The notes beneath the pieces were generated by a model. It did not search any database. It worked only from the letters and a program-made list of their open reading frames with translations, and had not been told where the DNA came from. 64,000 nt of DNA from the NCBI RefSeq assembly GCF_004365655.1, contig NZ_SOEO01000001.1, forward strand, positions 620,001 to 684,000, given 5' to 3'. Every line of letters starts with the position of its first letter. Within the stretch, counting starts at the first letter, position 1. This DNA is from Epilithonimonas xixisoli. GTDB taxonomy: Bacteria; Bacteroidota; Bacteroidia; Flavobacteriales; Weeksellaceae. The translations under genes and the position numbers were made by a program. This document shows positions 18,001-25,706 of this stretch, in pieces.

Positions 18001-18315
18001 CCGAAGGAAACTTGGGCATTCATATCATTGATGGTTTATGCTTTTGTAATTCACATGAGATTGGTTCCAGGACTTAGAGGTAGATACACTTTCCACGTGG
18101 TGACGATGTTTGCATTTTGCTCAATGGTAATGACTTATTTTGGTGTGAATTATTACTTATCCGGACTGCATTCTTATGCTAAAGGAGATCCAATTCCTTT
18201 GCCACTTTGGGTTTACATCAGCATTGGTTATATGATTTTATTGTCAGTTTTGGCTTGGTTCAAGTACAAAAAACTGAATGAAAAACAAGAAAAAAGGACT
18301 CAAGTAGAGCCTTAA
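15079..18315 (+). CDS. ccsBA: Cytochrome c biogenesis fusion protein, ResB + CcsA (System II)
   Basis: 1078 residues. It exports haem and ligates it to CXXCH apocytochromes outside the cytoplasmic membrane. The N-terminal ResB half has membrane segments at about 12-30, 50-65, 80-100 and 433-450 around a large periplasmic domain. The CcsA half (about 760-1065) has several membrane segments, and the haem-handling WWD motif WGRYWSWDPKETW is near residues 966-978. Conserved His residues that ligand haem are plausible at GFAHGG and VIHMRL. The single-chain ResB-CcsA arrangement is usual in Bacteroidota and epsilonproteobacteria. It is monocistronic with its own promoter and terminator. Confidence 0.95.
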   Translation: MKKIQDILISTRTMAVLLLAFAISMAVATFIENDYGTPTAKALIYEAKWFEAIMFLLILNFIGNIGRYRLYKKEKWPLLVFHLAFVLIFIGGAITRYISFEGTMHIREGETSNEIITDKHFFKIKIEEKGEQQNYHDVPYLMSPLHHDFQATYDFLGKEKIVIKALDYIQRKKDSLVAGKAGKEFLHLVSTSDMGGRQNIYLAEGDVQNINGTLVSYNRTAIEGAVEFQKKDGQLYIKTPTDAAFMTMATQATGTTKKDEFQPLVLRSLYTIDQLKLVIPEGTKQGKLIAYEGDKQKDKDVPDMLKVEVSGPKTKQIVDLVVERGNPNNYKQIKVDGLDVMLGFGPKVYYTQPFSLKLDKFVMETYPGSSSPSAYESHVSIVDEGKLTPYKIYMNHVLNYKGYRFFQASFDPDRKGTVLSVNHDFWGTLISYIGYGFLFVGLFVTLFWKGSRFDSLNKMLKTISKKKATAVLLILLSFGVNAQEIDMHGKDGSNEGHSHSTEAKPATPNKNPMVLDADEMVKNITISKEHADKFAYLLVQNYEGRIVPANTQALDILHKLTGKSKFQDLDANQWFLAATIDPMFWAQVNIIKIETKGKVGKDLRVKTKATEEGFTSLIKLFPADKNGNLRFVLEDDYNEAFRKKASDRTRYDEAVIKLNDKVQVLNGIMSYQYFRTIPVKNDSNHTWNSVMTPTFEPDAEAQAVLGPYLSSVLLATQGGSWAKADAELKKVEAYQQKWGKNVVPSEAKVNIEVLMNKLDINLKLLMFYTVIGSLSLILGFVELFRPSRVLNKVIKAIIYIGAIGYILHFLGLAARWYVSGHAPWSNGYEAIVFISWVGITAGYALYRNSNALIPAAGFMVAVIMMGFAHGGSALDPQITPLVPVLKSYWLIVHVAIITSTYGFFGLSMIIAMISLFFYIIANKKTFLKHNDTTLKELVIVSEMSLNIGLLTWTIGNFLGGIWANESWGRYWSWDPKETWAFISLMVYAFVIHMRLVPGLRGRYTFHVVTMFAFCSMVMTYFGVNYYLSGLHSYAKGDPIPLPLWVYISIGYMILLSVLAWFKYKKLNEKQEKRTQVEP

Positions 18316-18335
18316 TATATTTGATTATTCAAAAT

Positions 18336-18374
18336 AAAAAAGATCAGTCGGAAGTTAAGACTGATCTTTTTTTT
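18336..18374. terminator. Bidirectional terminator between ccsBA and the receptor gene
   Basis: AAAAAGATCAGTC pairs with GACTGATCTTTTT around a 9-nt loop and is flanked by A- and T-runs. Confidence 0.9.
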
Positions 18375-18400
18375 ATGTGCAATTTTGATAAACTTAATTC

Positions 18401-20755
18401 CTAAAATCGGTTCTGCTCATCGGTTTTGTTTCCGGATTTTGCATCTTTCACTTTTTGATTTCCGAAGTTGTATTTCAAATTAATAATAAAATAACGCGTG
18501 TCTCGATAATCCTTAAAATATTGATTTTGATTCGCATAATTGGTAGAAATAGTATTCCTGTCTGTCCTGAAGATATCATTGAAAACCAAACCAGCTTCCA
18601 ATCTCTTGTTGAACATTTTTTTATTAATAATAATATTCGTATTCTGAGAATCGGAAATATTGAAAGATCCCTGGATTGTCTTGGAATTGTAAACGTAACT
18701 GATGTTCAAATCCCAGGTTTTCGCTTTGTCCAGCGTGATTTGTGTTGAAAGATTGGCGTGGTAGAAGAAGACATCATTTTTGTAAAGAATGTTGTCCGTT
18801 CCCATAAAATAGTTTTGTTGGTATTCTCCCATCGCAAAAATGTTCAGCTTCCAGAAAGATTTGATTGAAAAGCTTTTGGAAAGATTGGCTCCCAAATTTT
18901 GCCCGTGATCTATGTTGGTATAGTTGTAAACGGTTTCAAAAGTCTCAGGATTCTGAACCGAGATTTCCATCGATGGATCTTTGATGTAAGTATAATACGT
19001 TTCAAAATTCCAATTTTTCACTGTGTAAGTCAAACTTAGATTATGAATAATCGTTGATTTCAAATATGCATCACCCTGAAAATAGGAATACAGATTATAA
19101 TAAGATTTCGATGGATTCAGAAAATCATAATTCGGTCTGTCGATTCTTTTGCCGTAGGAAAATCCGATTTGCTGATTGTCTTTCAAATTGTACATCAGAT
19201 AGACAGTAGGGAAGATTCCGGTTCTTGTCGTCTGGTTTTCCACCGCTGGATTGTCTGAATTGGTTTTGATAATGGTAGTTTCGGATCGCAAACCGCCCTT
19301 CATTTCCCATTTTCCCCATTTGTATTCGGAAGAAACGTAAGCTGCGAAAATATTTTCTTTATAATTGAAAAGATTGCTTTTCGATAGATCCGGAATTAAT
19401 TCTCCGCTGGTTCCGTTGAAGAAATTGAGATCATTTTGATTCTTTACAAAACTGTATTTCAAACCACTTTCCAGCGTCAGTTTGTCATTGGAAAAACGAT
19501 AATCCAATTGCGATGAATAAAGCGAAATATTCTGAATATTGTAGTTCGCAAATCGATTGTTGGTTTCTGGTTGGTCGGCAAAATTGAGCAAAGTCGCAAT
19601 TTCCTGATTCTCTTTGAATTTTTTCGTGCTGAAATTATTGGTCCAAGTCAAATCATTGTTTCCAAATTTTTTATCAAAAACCAAATAAGAATTAAAACTA
19701 TTGTTGAACTGGTTTTTCTGATTCGAAGTCAGATAATTGGACTGCAGCTGATTGTTTTCTGTGTTGTAAATATTCGTTGGAATCTTGTAATGTCCGTTGT
19801 TGTTTGGCGCATTGTAACCATCAAAACCAAACTGAACGGTAGATAAACTGTCCACAGCATATTGCCCGGAAAAATTGTAAATATGCTGTTCGTGCGCGTG
19901 CGTTTTTCTCGTCATATCACTTTCCCAGCGGGTTTTGTCATTTTCAAAAGTCACCACGTCAAAGTTTTTCCGCACATAATCGCCGGTCACAAAATTGTAA
20001 TTCCCGCTCAACTGCCATTTTCCCGTGTTGTAAGACTGCGAAGTCCCAATCATTCCTTTCGCATAAATCGACTGGTGATATCTGGTCGAGATTCTGCCTT
20101 TGTATCCGGACAAAATATTTTTTTTCATTTTGATATTGATGATCGCACTTCCCTCAGCCTCGTATTTCGCTGGCGGATTTGTGATCACTTCTACAGAAGA
20201 AACGTTGTTGCCATCGGTGTTTTCCAGAAGTTGTTTCAATTGTTCTTGGGTCATCAAAGTTTTTTTATCATTGATGGTGACGATGATTTGAGAATTTCCG
20301 CGCACGCTCAATTCTTCATTTTTCACCAAAACATTCGGGGTGCTTTTCAGAATATCCCAAGCGTTCAGATTTTGAAGTGGCGTGTTGTCGATATTGAACT
20401 CCAATCGATCGATTTTCCTTTTCAATAGAGGTTTATTAGCTTTGATTGTCACCGCTTCTATCGATTTAAGAGTATCTTTTTTTAGAATGATATTCAGAGA
20501 TAAATCGCTTTCTTCTAGCGTCAATTCGTAATCCTGAAAACCAGATTTTTTGATGATTAATGAAACTGGAAAAGTTGCAATGTCATTAATGATAAAATTT
20601 CCATTCTTATCCGATTGATAAAGATTTTTGTTATCATTAATCTGAATAATACCTTCAGAAATTGGTTCCTGTTTTTCGTTCTCAATATGACCTTTAATAT
20701 TCTGGCTCCAGATAAAAATGGGGAACATTAGTAAGATAGTCGTGTAAAATTTCAT
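18401..20755 (-). CDS. Outer-membrane beta-barrel family receptor-like protein
   Basis: 784 residues. A signal peptide (about 1-17, ending WSQ) is followed by a carboxypeptidase-regulatory-like beta-sandwich (about 18-95: IKGHIENEKQEPISEG). A TonB plug-like domain lies at about 110-215 (LKSTPNVLVK, VEVITNPPAKYEAEG, INIKMKK). The rest is a large beta-barrel with many aromatic-ended strands. It belongs to the outer-membrane beta-barrel family related to TonB-dependent receptors; no N-terminal TonB box is obvious. The substrate is unknown. It is divergent from a two-component system, with three phased direct repeats in the shared upstream region, suggesting control by that regulator. Confidence 0.88.
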   Translation of the reverse strand: MKFYTTILLMFPIFIWSQNIKGHIENEKQEPISEGIIQINDNKNLYQSDKNGNFIINDIATFPVSLIIKKSGFQDYELTLEESDLSLNIILKKDTLKSIEAVTIKANKPLLKRKIDRLEFNIDNTPLQNLNAWDILKSTPNVLVKNEELSVRGNSQIIVTINDKKTLMTQEQLKQLLENTDGNNVSSVEVITNPPAKYEAEGSAIINIKMKKNILSGYKGRISTRYHQSIYAKGMIGTSQSYNTGKWQLSGNYNFVTGDYVRKNFDVVTFENDKTRWESDMTRKTHAHEQHIYNFSGQYAVDSLSTVQFGFDGYNAPNNNGHYKIPTNIYNTENNQLQSNYLTSNQKNQFNNSFNSYLVFDKKFGNNDLTWTNNFSTKKFKENQEIATLLNFADQPETNNRFANYNIQNISLYSSQLDYRFSNDKLTLESGLKYSFVKNQNDLNFFNGTSGELIPDLSKSNLFNYKENIFAAYVSSEYKWGKWEMKGGLRSETTIIKTNSDNPAVENQTTRTGIFPTVYLMYNLKDNQQIGFSYGKRIDRPNYDFLNPSKSYYNLYSYFQGDAYLKSTIIHNLSLTYTVKNWNFETYYTYIKDPSMEISVQNPETFETVYNYTNIDHGQNLGANLSKSFSIKSFWKLNIFAMGEYQQNYFMGTDNILYKNDVFFYHANLSTQITLDKAKTWDLNISYVYNSKTIQGSFNISDSQNTNIIINKKMFNKRLEAGLVFNDIFRTDRNTISTNYANQNQYFKDYRDTRYFIINLKYNFGNQKVKDAKSGNKTDEQNRF

Positions 20756-20770
20756 CTAATTAATTTTCTC

Positions 20771-20778
20771 CAAAATTG
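20771..20778 (-). promoter_or_regulatory. Candidate -7 element for the outer-membrane receptor gene
   Basis: CAATTTTG on the minus strand matches TAnnTTTG in seven of eight positions, 16 bp before the start codon at 20755. Confidence 0.4.
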
Positions 20779-20800
20779 AGACACTTTGGACTCAGGTTTT

Positions 20801-20829
20801 GTTAATGAACGGTTAATGGAAGGTTAATG
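20801..20829. promoter_or_regulatory. Three direct repeats of GTTAATG with 11-bp period (probable response-regulator box)
   Basis: GTTAATG occurs at 20801-20807, 20812-20818 and 20823-20829, exactly one helical turn apart, so all three face the same side of the DNA. Tandem half sites with about 11-bp phasing are the usual target form of OmpR/PhoB-family regulators, and one is encoded 1.3 kb downstream. The block lies about 25 bp before the kinase -7 element and about 22 bp before the receptor -7 element, a typical activator position for both. Confidence 0.65.
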
Positions 20830-20853
20830 GCATTTTTGAAAGAAAATTGATTG

Positions 20854-20861
20854 TATTTTTG
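20854..20861 (+). promoter_or_regulatory. -7 element for the histidine kinase gene
   Basis: TATTTTTG is an exact TAnnTTTG match that ends 4 bp before the start codon, implying a leaderless or nearly leaderless transcript. Confidence 0.55.
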
Positions 20862-20865
20862 ACTT

Positions 20866-22170
20866 ATGAATCGGAAGAGAAACATCACGGTTATTTTGTT
20901 TACGTTCAGCCTTATGGTTTTGGTGGCGTTGCAGGCGTATTACATTTACAATTCTTACCGCTTGCAAGAGAAAGAACTTAATAGACAGGCCAGAGCAATC
21001 GCAGATTCGGTTTTGGAAGAGATGGAAAAGTTTGAAACCGATGACAACGAGGAAAAATTAGTCGGCGACTTCAAAAGGCTCAAAACCGGAATTACCATCC
21101 AAAAAGAAAAAATCACACATCCCGAAAGATTGTACAGTTCCGAAGCTATTTACAACAAAAAATTAGAGAATTTTCTCAAGGAAAAAATTGCAGATTCTGG
21201 TTTTGAAATCGCTATGAAAAGTGAGATCTATTCGATTTTTGATGACGTTCAGAAGAAAGAACTTTTGCCAGAAAAACGAACTCTTATTTTGTATCAGACT
21301 TTGCAAAAGATGACAAATCCGCTGACAATCAACGAGGGAAAATGGGCCAGCCGACATTCCCGAGAAGATACAGATTTGAAAATTGATGAAAAGGATTATT
21401 ACATTGTAAAATCAAAATCAACTTTCCAATTATTAAATCTTGATTTTTTGGTTTTCAAAAAAGTAATTCCGTTGATTATCATCAGCTTGTTGATCGTTGT
21501 TTTGATTATTTTATTATTCAGAAACAGCATCCGAAATGTAAACCGCCAGGAGAAGAAAATTTCTCAACTTCACACCACCATAGATTCCATTGCCCACGAG
21601 CTGAATACGCCGATCACCACCTTGAAGTTTTCTGTCGCCCAATCCTCTGATACAGAAAGCAGGGCATTGCTGGAACGCCAGATCAAACGTCTGGAAAACA
21701 TTGTTTCATCCATTCATACCTATGATTCTGACGATGATTTGATTAGTAAAGAGGAACTGGAAAATTATTTCTCAGAAATCAGGAAAACTTTTGATCGCAT
21801 TAATTTTAGAATAAATATTGATTTTACAGAGAATAAAATTTTGTCAAAAAATGACTTCCAACAAATGATGAATAATCTCGTCGATAATTCTTGTAAATAT
21901 GGCGCAAATCAAATAGATGTTTCTGTTAAAATAAACCAATCTATAGAAATAGAAGTTTCTGACAACGGAATTGGTATTCCGAATGAGGAAAAAAATCACA
22001 TTTTTGAGAAGTATTACAGAATTACCCGAGGTGAAAATCTCAATGTAAATGGTCTTGGAGTTGGACTTTTTTTGGTGAAGAAAATTGTAGAAAAATACAA
22101 AGGCAATATCGAAGTTCATTCGAAAATAAAAGGGGTCTCATTTAAAATCAATATGCCAAATGAAAACTAA
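20866..22170 (+). CDS. Membrane sensor histidine kinase
   Basis: 434 residues. Membrane segment 1 is at about 8-28 and segment 2 at about 197-217, enclosing a periplasmic sensor of about 165 residues with no recognised domain. HisKA follows with His244 in SIAHELNTPITTLK. The ATPase domain has the N box NNLVDNSCKYG, the G1 box DNGIGIPNEE and the G2 box GLGVGLFLVKKI. It should autophosphorylate and pass phosphate to the OmpR-type regulator, whose gene overlaps its 3' end by 11 bp. The pair is divergent from an outer-membrane receptor gene, so the signal may relate to outer-membrane traffic or stress. Confidence 0.95.
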   Translation: MNRKRNITVILFTFSLMVLVALQAYYIYNSYRLQEKELNRQARAIADSVLEEMEKFETDDNEEKLVGDFKRLKTGITIQKEKITHPERLYSSEAIYNKKLENFLKEKIADSGFEIAMKSEIYSIFDDVQKKELLPEKRTLILYQTLQKMTNPLTINEGKWASRHSREDTDLKIDEKDYYIVKSKSTFQLLNLDFLVFKKVIPLIIISLLIVVLIILLFRNSIRNVNRQEKKISQLHTTIDSIAHELNTPITTLKFSVAQSSDTESRALLERQIKRLENIVSSIHTYDSDDDLISKEELENYFSEIRKTFDRINFRINIDFTENKILSKNDFQQMMNNLVDNSCKYGANQIDVSVKINQSIEIEVSDNGIGIPNEEKNHIFEKYYRITRGENLNVNGLGVGLFLVKKIVEKYKGNIEVHSKIKGVSFKINMPNEN

Positions 22171-22837
22171 AATCCTTTTGGTAGAAGATGATCCGGATCT
22201 TGGAATGGTTCTGAAACAATATCTGGAATTCTCAGATTTCGAAGTCACTTGGATCTCAAATCCCGAAGAAATTTTGAAAGATAAAAAATGCGTGGAGAAT
22301 TTTCAGTTGGCAATTCTGGACGTTATGCTTCCCGTGATGGATGGTTTTGAACTATCCAAAGAAATCAGGAAAATATCTAATATTCCTTTTCTCTTTTTAA
22401 CGGCAAAAGGTCAAAGTATCGATAGAATCTTGGGTCTGAAATTGGGTGCGGACGATTACATCACCAAACCTTGCGAGCCAGAAGAACTGATTTTAAGAAT
22501 TAAAAACATTCTCAAAAGAAATGAAACTTCTGAAAAATCTGCCATTCAGATCGGGAATTATTCTTTTATTCCGTCGCAGTTTCAATTGAGTTTTGGAAAT
22601 GAGATCATTCAACTGACAGAGAAGGAATCGGAACTTTTGCTTTTGCTTTCAAAAAGCAATCAGAAAATCATCAATCGCAAAGAAATTTTGGAAACCCTCT
22701 GGGGAGAAAATGATTATTTTCTTGGCAGAAGTCTGGATGTTTTTATGTCAAGATTGAGAAAGTATTTTCAAAAAGATGACCGCATAAAATTTGATTCCAT
22801 CAGAGGCATCGGTTTCAAAGTTGAGTTTCCTGCGTAA
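22160..22837 (+). CDS. OmpR-family response regulator
   Basis: 225 residues. The receiver domain (1-118) has the acidic pair in VEDDPDLG, phospho-acceptor Asp54 in AILDVMLPVMDG, a Thr at LTAKGQ and Lys103 in ITKPCEPEE. The DNA-binding winged helix (about 127-225) has the OmpR-type pattern LTEKESELLLLL, the recognition helix around GRSLDVFMSRLRKYF, and the final wing IRGIGFKVEF. It is translated with the upstream kinase (11-bp overlap). Its likely binding site is the GTTAATG triplet at 20801-20829, which would mean autoregulation plus control of the divergent receptor; that link is inferred. Confidence 0.95.
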   Translation: MKTKILLVEDDPDLGMVLKQYLEFSDFEVTWISNPEEILKDKKCVENFQLAILDVMLPVMDGFELSKEIRKISNIPFLFLTAKGQSIDRILGLKLGADDYITKPCEPEELILRIKNILKRNETSEKSAIQIGNYSFIPSQFQLSFGNEIIQLTEKESELLLLLSKSNQKIINRKEILETLWGENDYFLGRSLDVFMSRLRKYFQKDDRIKFDSIRGIGFKVEFPA

Positions 22838-22839
22838 AC

Positions 22840-22879
22840 AATAATTCCCGCTTATTTCTAAACGGGAATTATTTTTTTT
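22840..22879. terminator. Bidirectional terminator between the response regulator and the PNGase F-like gene
   Basis: AATAATTCCCG pairs with CGGGAATTATT around a 12-nt loop, with a T-run on the plus side and A/T-rich flanks on the other. Confidence 0.85.
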
Positions 22880-22889
22880 AATGATTGAA

Positions 22890-24533
22890 TTATTGTTTTA
22901 CAATTTTCTGAGTCGATGTTTTCCCATCAGCAAAATCTATTTTCAGAAGATAAACGCCTGCCGGCAATTTTGAAACATTGATTTTGGAAGAAGAATCTTC
23001 TAGCAACTGTTTTCCATCTGTAGAATAAACAGTGGTTTTGCTCACTTTGGAATTGGTATTAATATTAATAAAATCTTTCGCAGGATTTGGATAGACTGCT
23101 ACTTTTTCCAAAGAAGTTTCGCCTGTTGCTAAGATTTGGTTTGTGAAAATTGGACCCGTCCAAAGACTATTTAACTCATTTGTACACTTAGATTTTACAT
23201 ACATTTCGTACGTCCAGTTGTTTGTAAGGTCATTTCTCGTAGCAGTCGGATCGTTACTTAATTGTTGATAAAATTCGCTTGAAAGAGCATAGTTGTTTTT
23301 TCTTCCCCACAGAACTTCCCAATCGTTGGCATTTCCTTTTTCAGTCCATTTTAGTTTCACAGTTTTTCCTTGCTGACTTTCTATTGCAAAGTCGCCAGGA
23401 TTTGCACAAATGATCTGTCCGCTGTCCGCATTTTGAATATACATCGATAGTGGGAAATAGCCTTTTTGGCCATAAAATACGGCATCCGGAACATCTAATT
23501 TTATTGTGTGAGTTCCGGCTGAGAGATTACCCAACTTTACCTCTCGATTAGGAATAGCATCACCAGGACACCAGTTGTTCCAAGACAACCAGCGGCGAAG
23601 AAGTTGAGGAGCTCCTTGATAGATTCCATTTGCTTGCGTGTTGTATTTTCTAAAATCTTCACAGCTTTTCCCGCCCGGTTTGTATTGATGAACCAATTGA
23701 TTATCAAAATAAACGAAATGCTCTCTTCTTACATACTCCTCACCATTTTCATCCGCACCGTGGTTTGAAGTTGAAAGATGGAGAACGGCATTTTCAACTG
23801 GTTGATCTAGATTAAAAGTGACAATTCTTGTCGTTTGTCCCGGAACGTCTGTTGCATTATAATTATTTAAATTGTCTCGATACGAAATAGGTAGGAAAAA
23901 ATTTTGCGCAGGAGTTGCAGTTCCGGTCGTTACAAATTCCAGATTTCCGCGAAAAACATCGGTTCTGTCTGCGCAACCAGCAATCTGAGTTCTGGCTGCT
24001 TCAGAATAACCATCTGCACGGAACTCAATCCAAAAATCATAGGTTGCAGAGAGTGAACTGTCGTGCAATATTTTCGAGATATTATCAATCTGAAAACTGT
24101 ACGGAACTTCTTTCAATGTCGCATTTTTGTTCATAAAAGGCGTAATGAAGCGTCCGATTTCGATTCTCTTGATGTCCGATTGATTAAATGTATAAGTCGT
24201 GCTACCTTTCGGAACCAACACCAAATTGACACCCGCAATTCTGTCGTAGTTGTCACAAGCAGCTTTTAGCACGATATTCATTTTTACGCTGCTCCCGATA
24301 GATGCGATTTCCGTTTCCGTCAGTTTTCGGGAGATGATGTCTTGCTCGTACGCGTGAAGTCTAATGGCACCAACAGGAATTTGGGAAAATGCTTCGGGAG
24401 GCATCGTCTGTCCTTCTCCCAAATAGTGGTACATGCTGTAAAAAGGAACATCGTCGAAAACAGAAACATTCTGAGCCAGGAACAATGAATTTGTTAAAAG
24501 TCCGGCTGCGACAAAAAGTAGTTTTTTCTTCAT
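22890..24533 (-). CDS. Secreted PNGase F-like glycoamidase with T9SS sorting domain
   Basis: 547 residues. A signal peptide (about 1-21) is followed by a region resembling the two jelly-roll domains of peptide-N-glycosidase F from Elizabethkingia. Shared marks are CDNYDRIAGV with Asp97 (matching catalytic Asp60 of PNGase F), IGRFITP (126-132), GEEYVRREH with Glu266 (matching Glu206), and WCPGDAIPNR (321-330). A fibronectin-III-like segment (about 380-455) precedes the type A T9SS signal (VAVYPNPAKDF, LPAGVYLLKI, end KIVKQ). If active it would remove N-linked glycans from glycoproteins. The chain is longer than classic PNGase F and sequence identity looks low, so substrate preference may differ. 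Confidence 0.82.
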   Translation of the reverse strand: MKKKLLFVAAGLLTNSLFLAQNVSVFDDVPFYSMYHYLGEGQTMPPEAFSQIPVGAIRLHAYEQDIISRKLTETEIASIGSSVKMNIVLKAACDNYDRIAGVNLVLVPKGSTTYTFNQSDIKRIEIGRFITPFMNKNATLKEVPYSFQIDNISKILHDSSLSATYDFWIEFRADGYSEAARTQIAGCADRTDVFRGNLEFVTTGTATPAQNFFLPISYRDNLNNYNATDVPGQTTRIVTFNLDQPVENAVLHLSTSNHGADENGEEYVRREHFVYFDNQLVHQYKPGGKSCEDFRKYNTQANGIYQGAPQLLRRWLSWNNWCPGDAIPNREVKLGNLSAGTHTIKLDVPDAVFYGQKGYFPLSMYIQNADSGQIICANPGDFAIESQQGKTVKLKWTEKGNANDWEVLWGRKNNYALSSEFYQQLSNDPTATRNDLTNNWTYEMYVKSKCTNELNSLWTGPIFTNQILATGETSLEKVAVYPNPAKDFININTNSKVSKTTVYSTDGKQLLEDSSSKINVSKLPAGVYLLKIDFADGKTSTQKIVKQ

Positions 24534-24553
24534 ATATAGATTTATTATCAGAA

Positions 24554-24561
24554 CAAATTTA
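24554..24561 (-). promoter_or_regulatory. -7 element for the PNGase F-like gene
   Basis: TAAATTTG on the minus strand is an exact TAnnTTTG match, 20 bp before the start codon. Confidence 0.5.
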
Positions 24562-24648
24562 TAAAATGTTTACTAATAAATCGATTTCGATATGATATTT
24601 CTAAAATTAAGTTTTAAAGATTGAATATTGATTAAATTAAAATTCCAC

Positions 24649-24679
24649 TTTGAATTCTCCTGTGAAAAACTTATCTTTA
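24649..24679 (+). promoter_or_regulatory. Promoter of the SPFH-protein gene
   Basis: TTTG at 24649-24652, a spacer of 19 bp, then TATCTTTA, which matches TAnnTTTG in all but the last base. The start codon is 17 bp further on. Confidence 0.6.
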
Positions 24680-24695
24680 GAAAAATTTACAAATT

Positions 24696-25601
24696 ATGAT
24701 ATTTATTTGGATAACCGCTTTTTTTGGACTTATTGTACTTTTTGCTTCGTTTTTCACGGTAAAGCAGGAGACAGCAGCTTTGGTGGAACGATTGGGAAAA
24801 TTCCATTCTGCGAGACACGCAGGTTTGCATTTGAAAATCCCTTTCATCGATCAGATCTCTAAAAGAATGAATCTTAGAATCCAACAATTGGATGTCTTGA
24901 TTGATACCAAAACATTAGACAACGTTTTCGTGAAAATGAAAATCTCTGTTCAGTTTCAAGTCATTAGAAATCAAGTTGCTGACGCTTATTACCGTTTGGA
25001 AAGTCCACACGATCAGATTACATCCTACGTTTTTGATGTGGTGCGAGCAGAAGTTCCAAAGTTGAAATTGGATGATGTTTTCCTTAAAAAAGATGATATT
25101 GCGGTGGCGGTAAAAGCTGAACTTCAGGAAGCGATGCAAAGTTATGGTTATGACATCATCAAAGCGTTGGTGACAGATATAGATCCGGACGATCAGGTGA
25201 AACATGCGATGAACAGAATCAACGCGGCAGAACGTGAAAAAACCGCTGCAGAATACGAATCTGAAGCACAAAGAATCAGAATTGTTGCGGTTGCAAAAGC
25301 GGAAGCTGAATCTAAAAAATTGCAGGGACAAGGTATTGCAGACCAAAGACGAGAGATTGCCAAAGGTCTGGAGGAATCTGTGAAAATGCTGAACAGCGTA
25401 CAAATCGATGCGCACGAGGCCTCTGCATTGATTGTTGTGACGCAACATTATGACACGTTGCAATCCATTGGTGCCAACAACAGATCGAATCTTGTTTTGT
25501 TGCCCAACACGCCAACTGCAGCAAGTTCTATGTTGAATGATTTGGTGGCATCTATGGCCGTTTCCAAGCAATTGGATTTGGATGATAAGCCAAGAAAATA
25601 A
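24696..25601 (+). CDS. SPFH/band 7 (stomatin-like) membrane protein
   Basis: 301 residues. An N-terminal membrane anchor (about 2-22) is followed by the SPFH domain (about 22-185; LVERLGKF, GLHLKIPFIDQI, VFVKMKISVQFQV). A charged coiled coil rich in Ala, Glu and Arg covers about 185-245 (EREKTAAEYESEAQRIR, VAKAEAESKKLQGQG). Stomatin-type proteins oligomerise in the membrane and organise microdomains or modulate proteases; here there is no adjacent NfeD gene, the usual partner in many bacteria. Transcribed alone from its own promoter and ended by a small hairpin. Confidence 0.92.
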   Translation: MIFIWITAFFGLIVLFASFFTVKQETAALVERLGKFHSARHAGLHLKIPFIDQISKRMNLRIQQLDVLIDTKTLDNVFVKMKISVQFQVIRNQVADAYYRLESPHDQITSYVFDVVRAEVPKLKLDDVFLKKDDIAVAVKAELQEAMQSYGYDIIKALVTDIDPDDQVKHAMNRINAAEREKTAAEYESEAQRIRIVAVAKAEAESKKLQGQGIADQRREIAKGLEESVKMLNSVQIDAHEASALIVVTQHYDTLQSIGANNRSNLVLLPNTPTAASSMLNDLVASMAVSKQLDLDDKPRK

Positions 25602-25623
25602 TCAATCAAAACCATAAATTAAA

Positions 25624-25648
25624 GTCCGAGCAATCGGATTTTTTTTAT
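25624..25648 (+). terminator. Rho-independent terminator of the SPFH gene
   Basis: TCCGA pairs with TCGGA around a GCAA tetraloop and is followed by about eight T. The stem is short but the loop is a stable one. Confidence 0.75.
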
Positions 25649-25706
25649 TTTAATCTGTCATTGTAACTTAAATTCGATTTCAAAGACTATTAATAAAAAT
25701 AATCAG

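Noticed and set aside
19862-20428. 188-codon plus-strand frame opposite the outer-membrane receptor
   Set aside because: Antisense to a clearly conserved plug and barrel region; no promoter or domain.
24915-25571. 218-codon minus-strand frame opposite the SPFH gene
   Set aside because: Composition is Cys/Arg/His-rich as expected for an antisense shadow; the SPFH frame is conserved.
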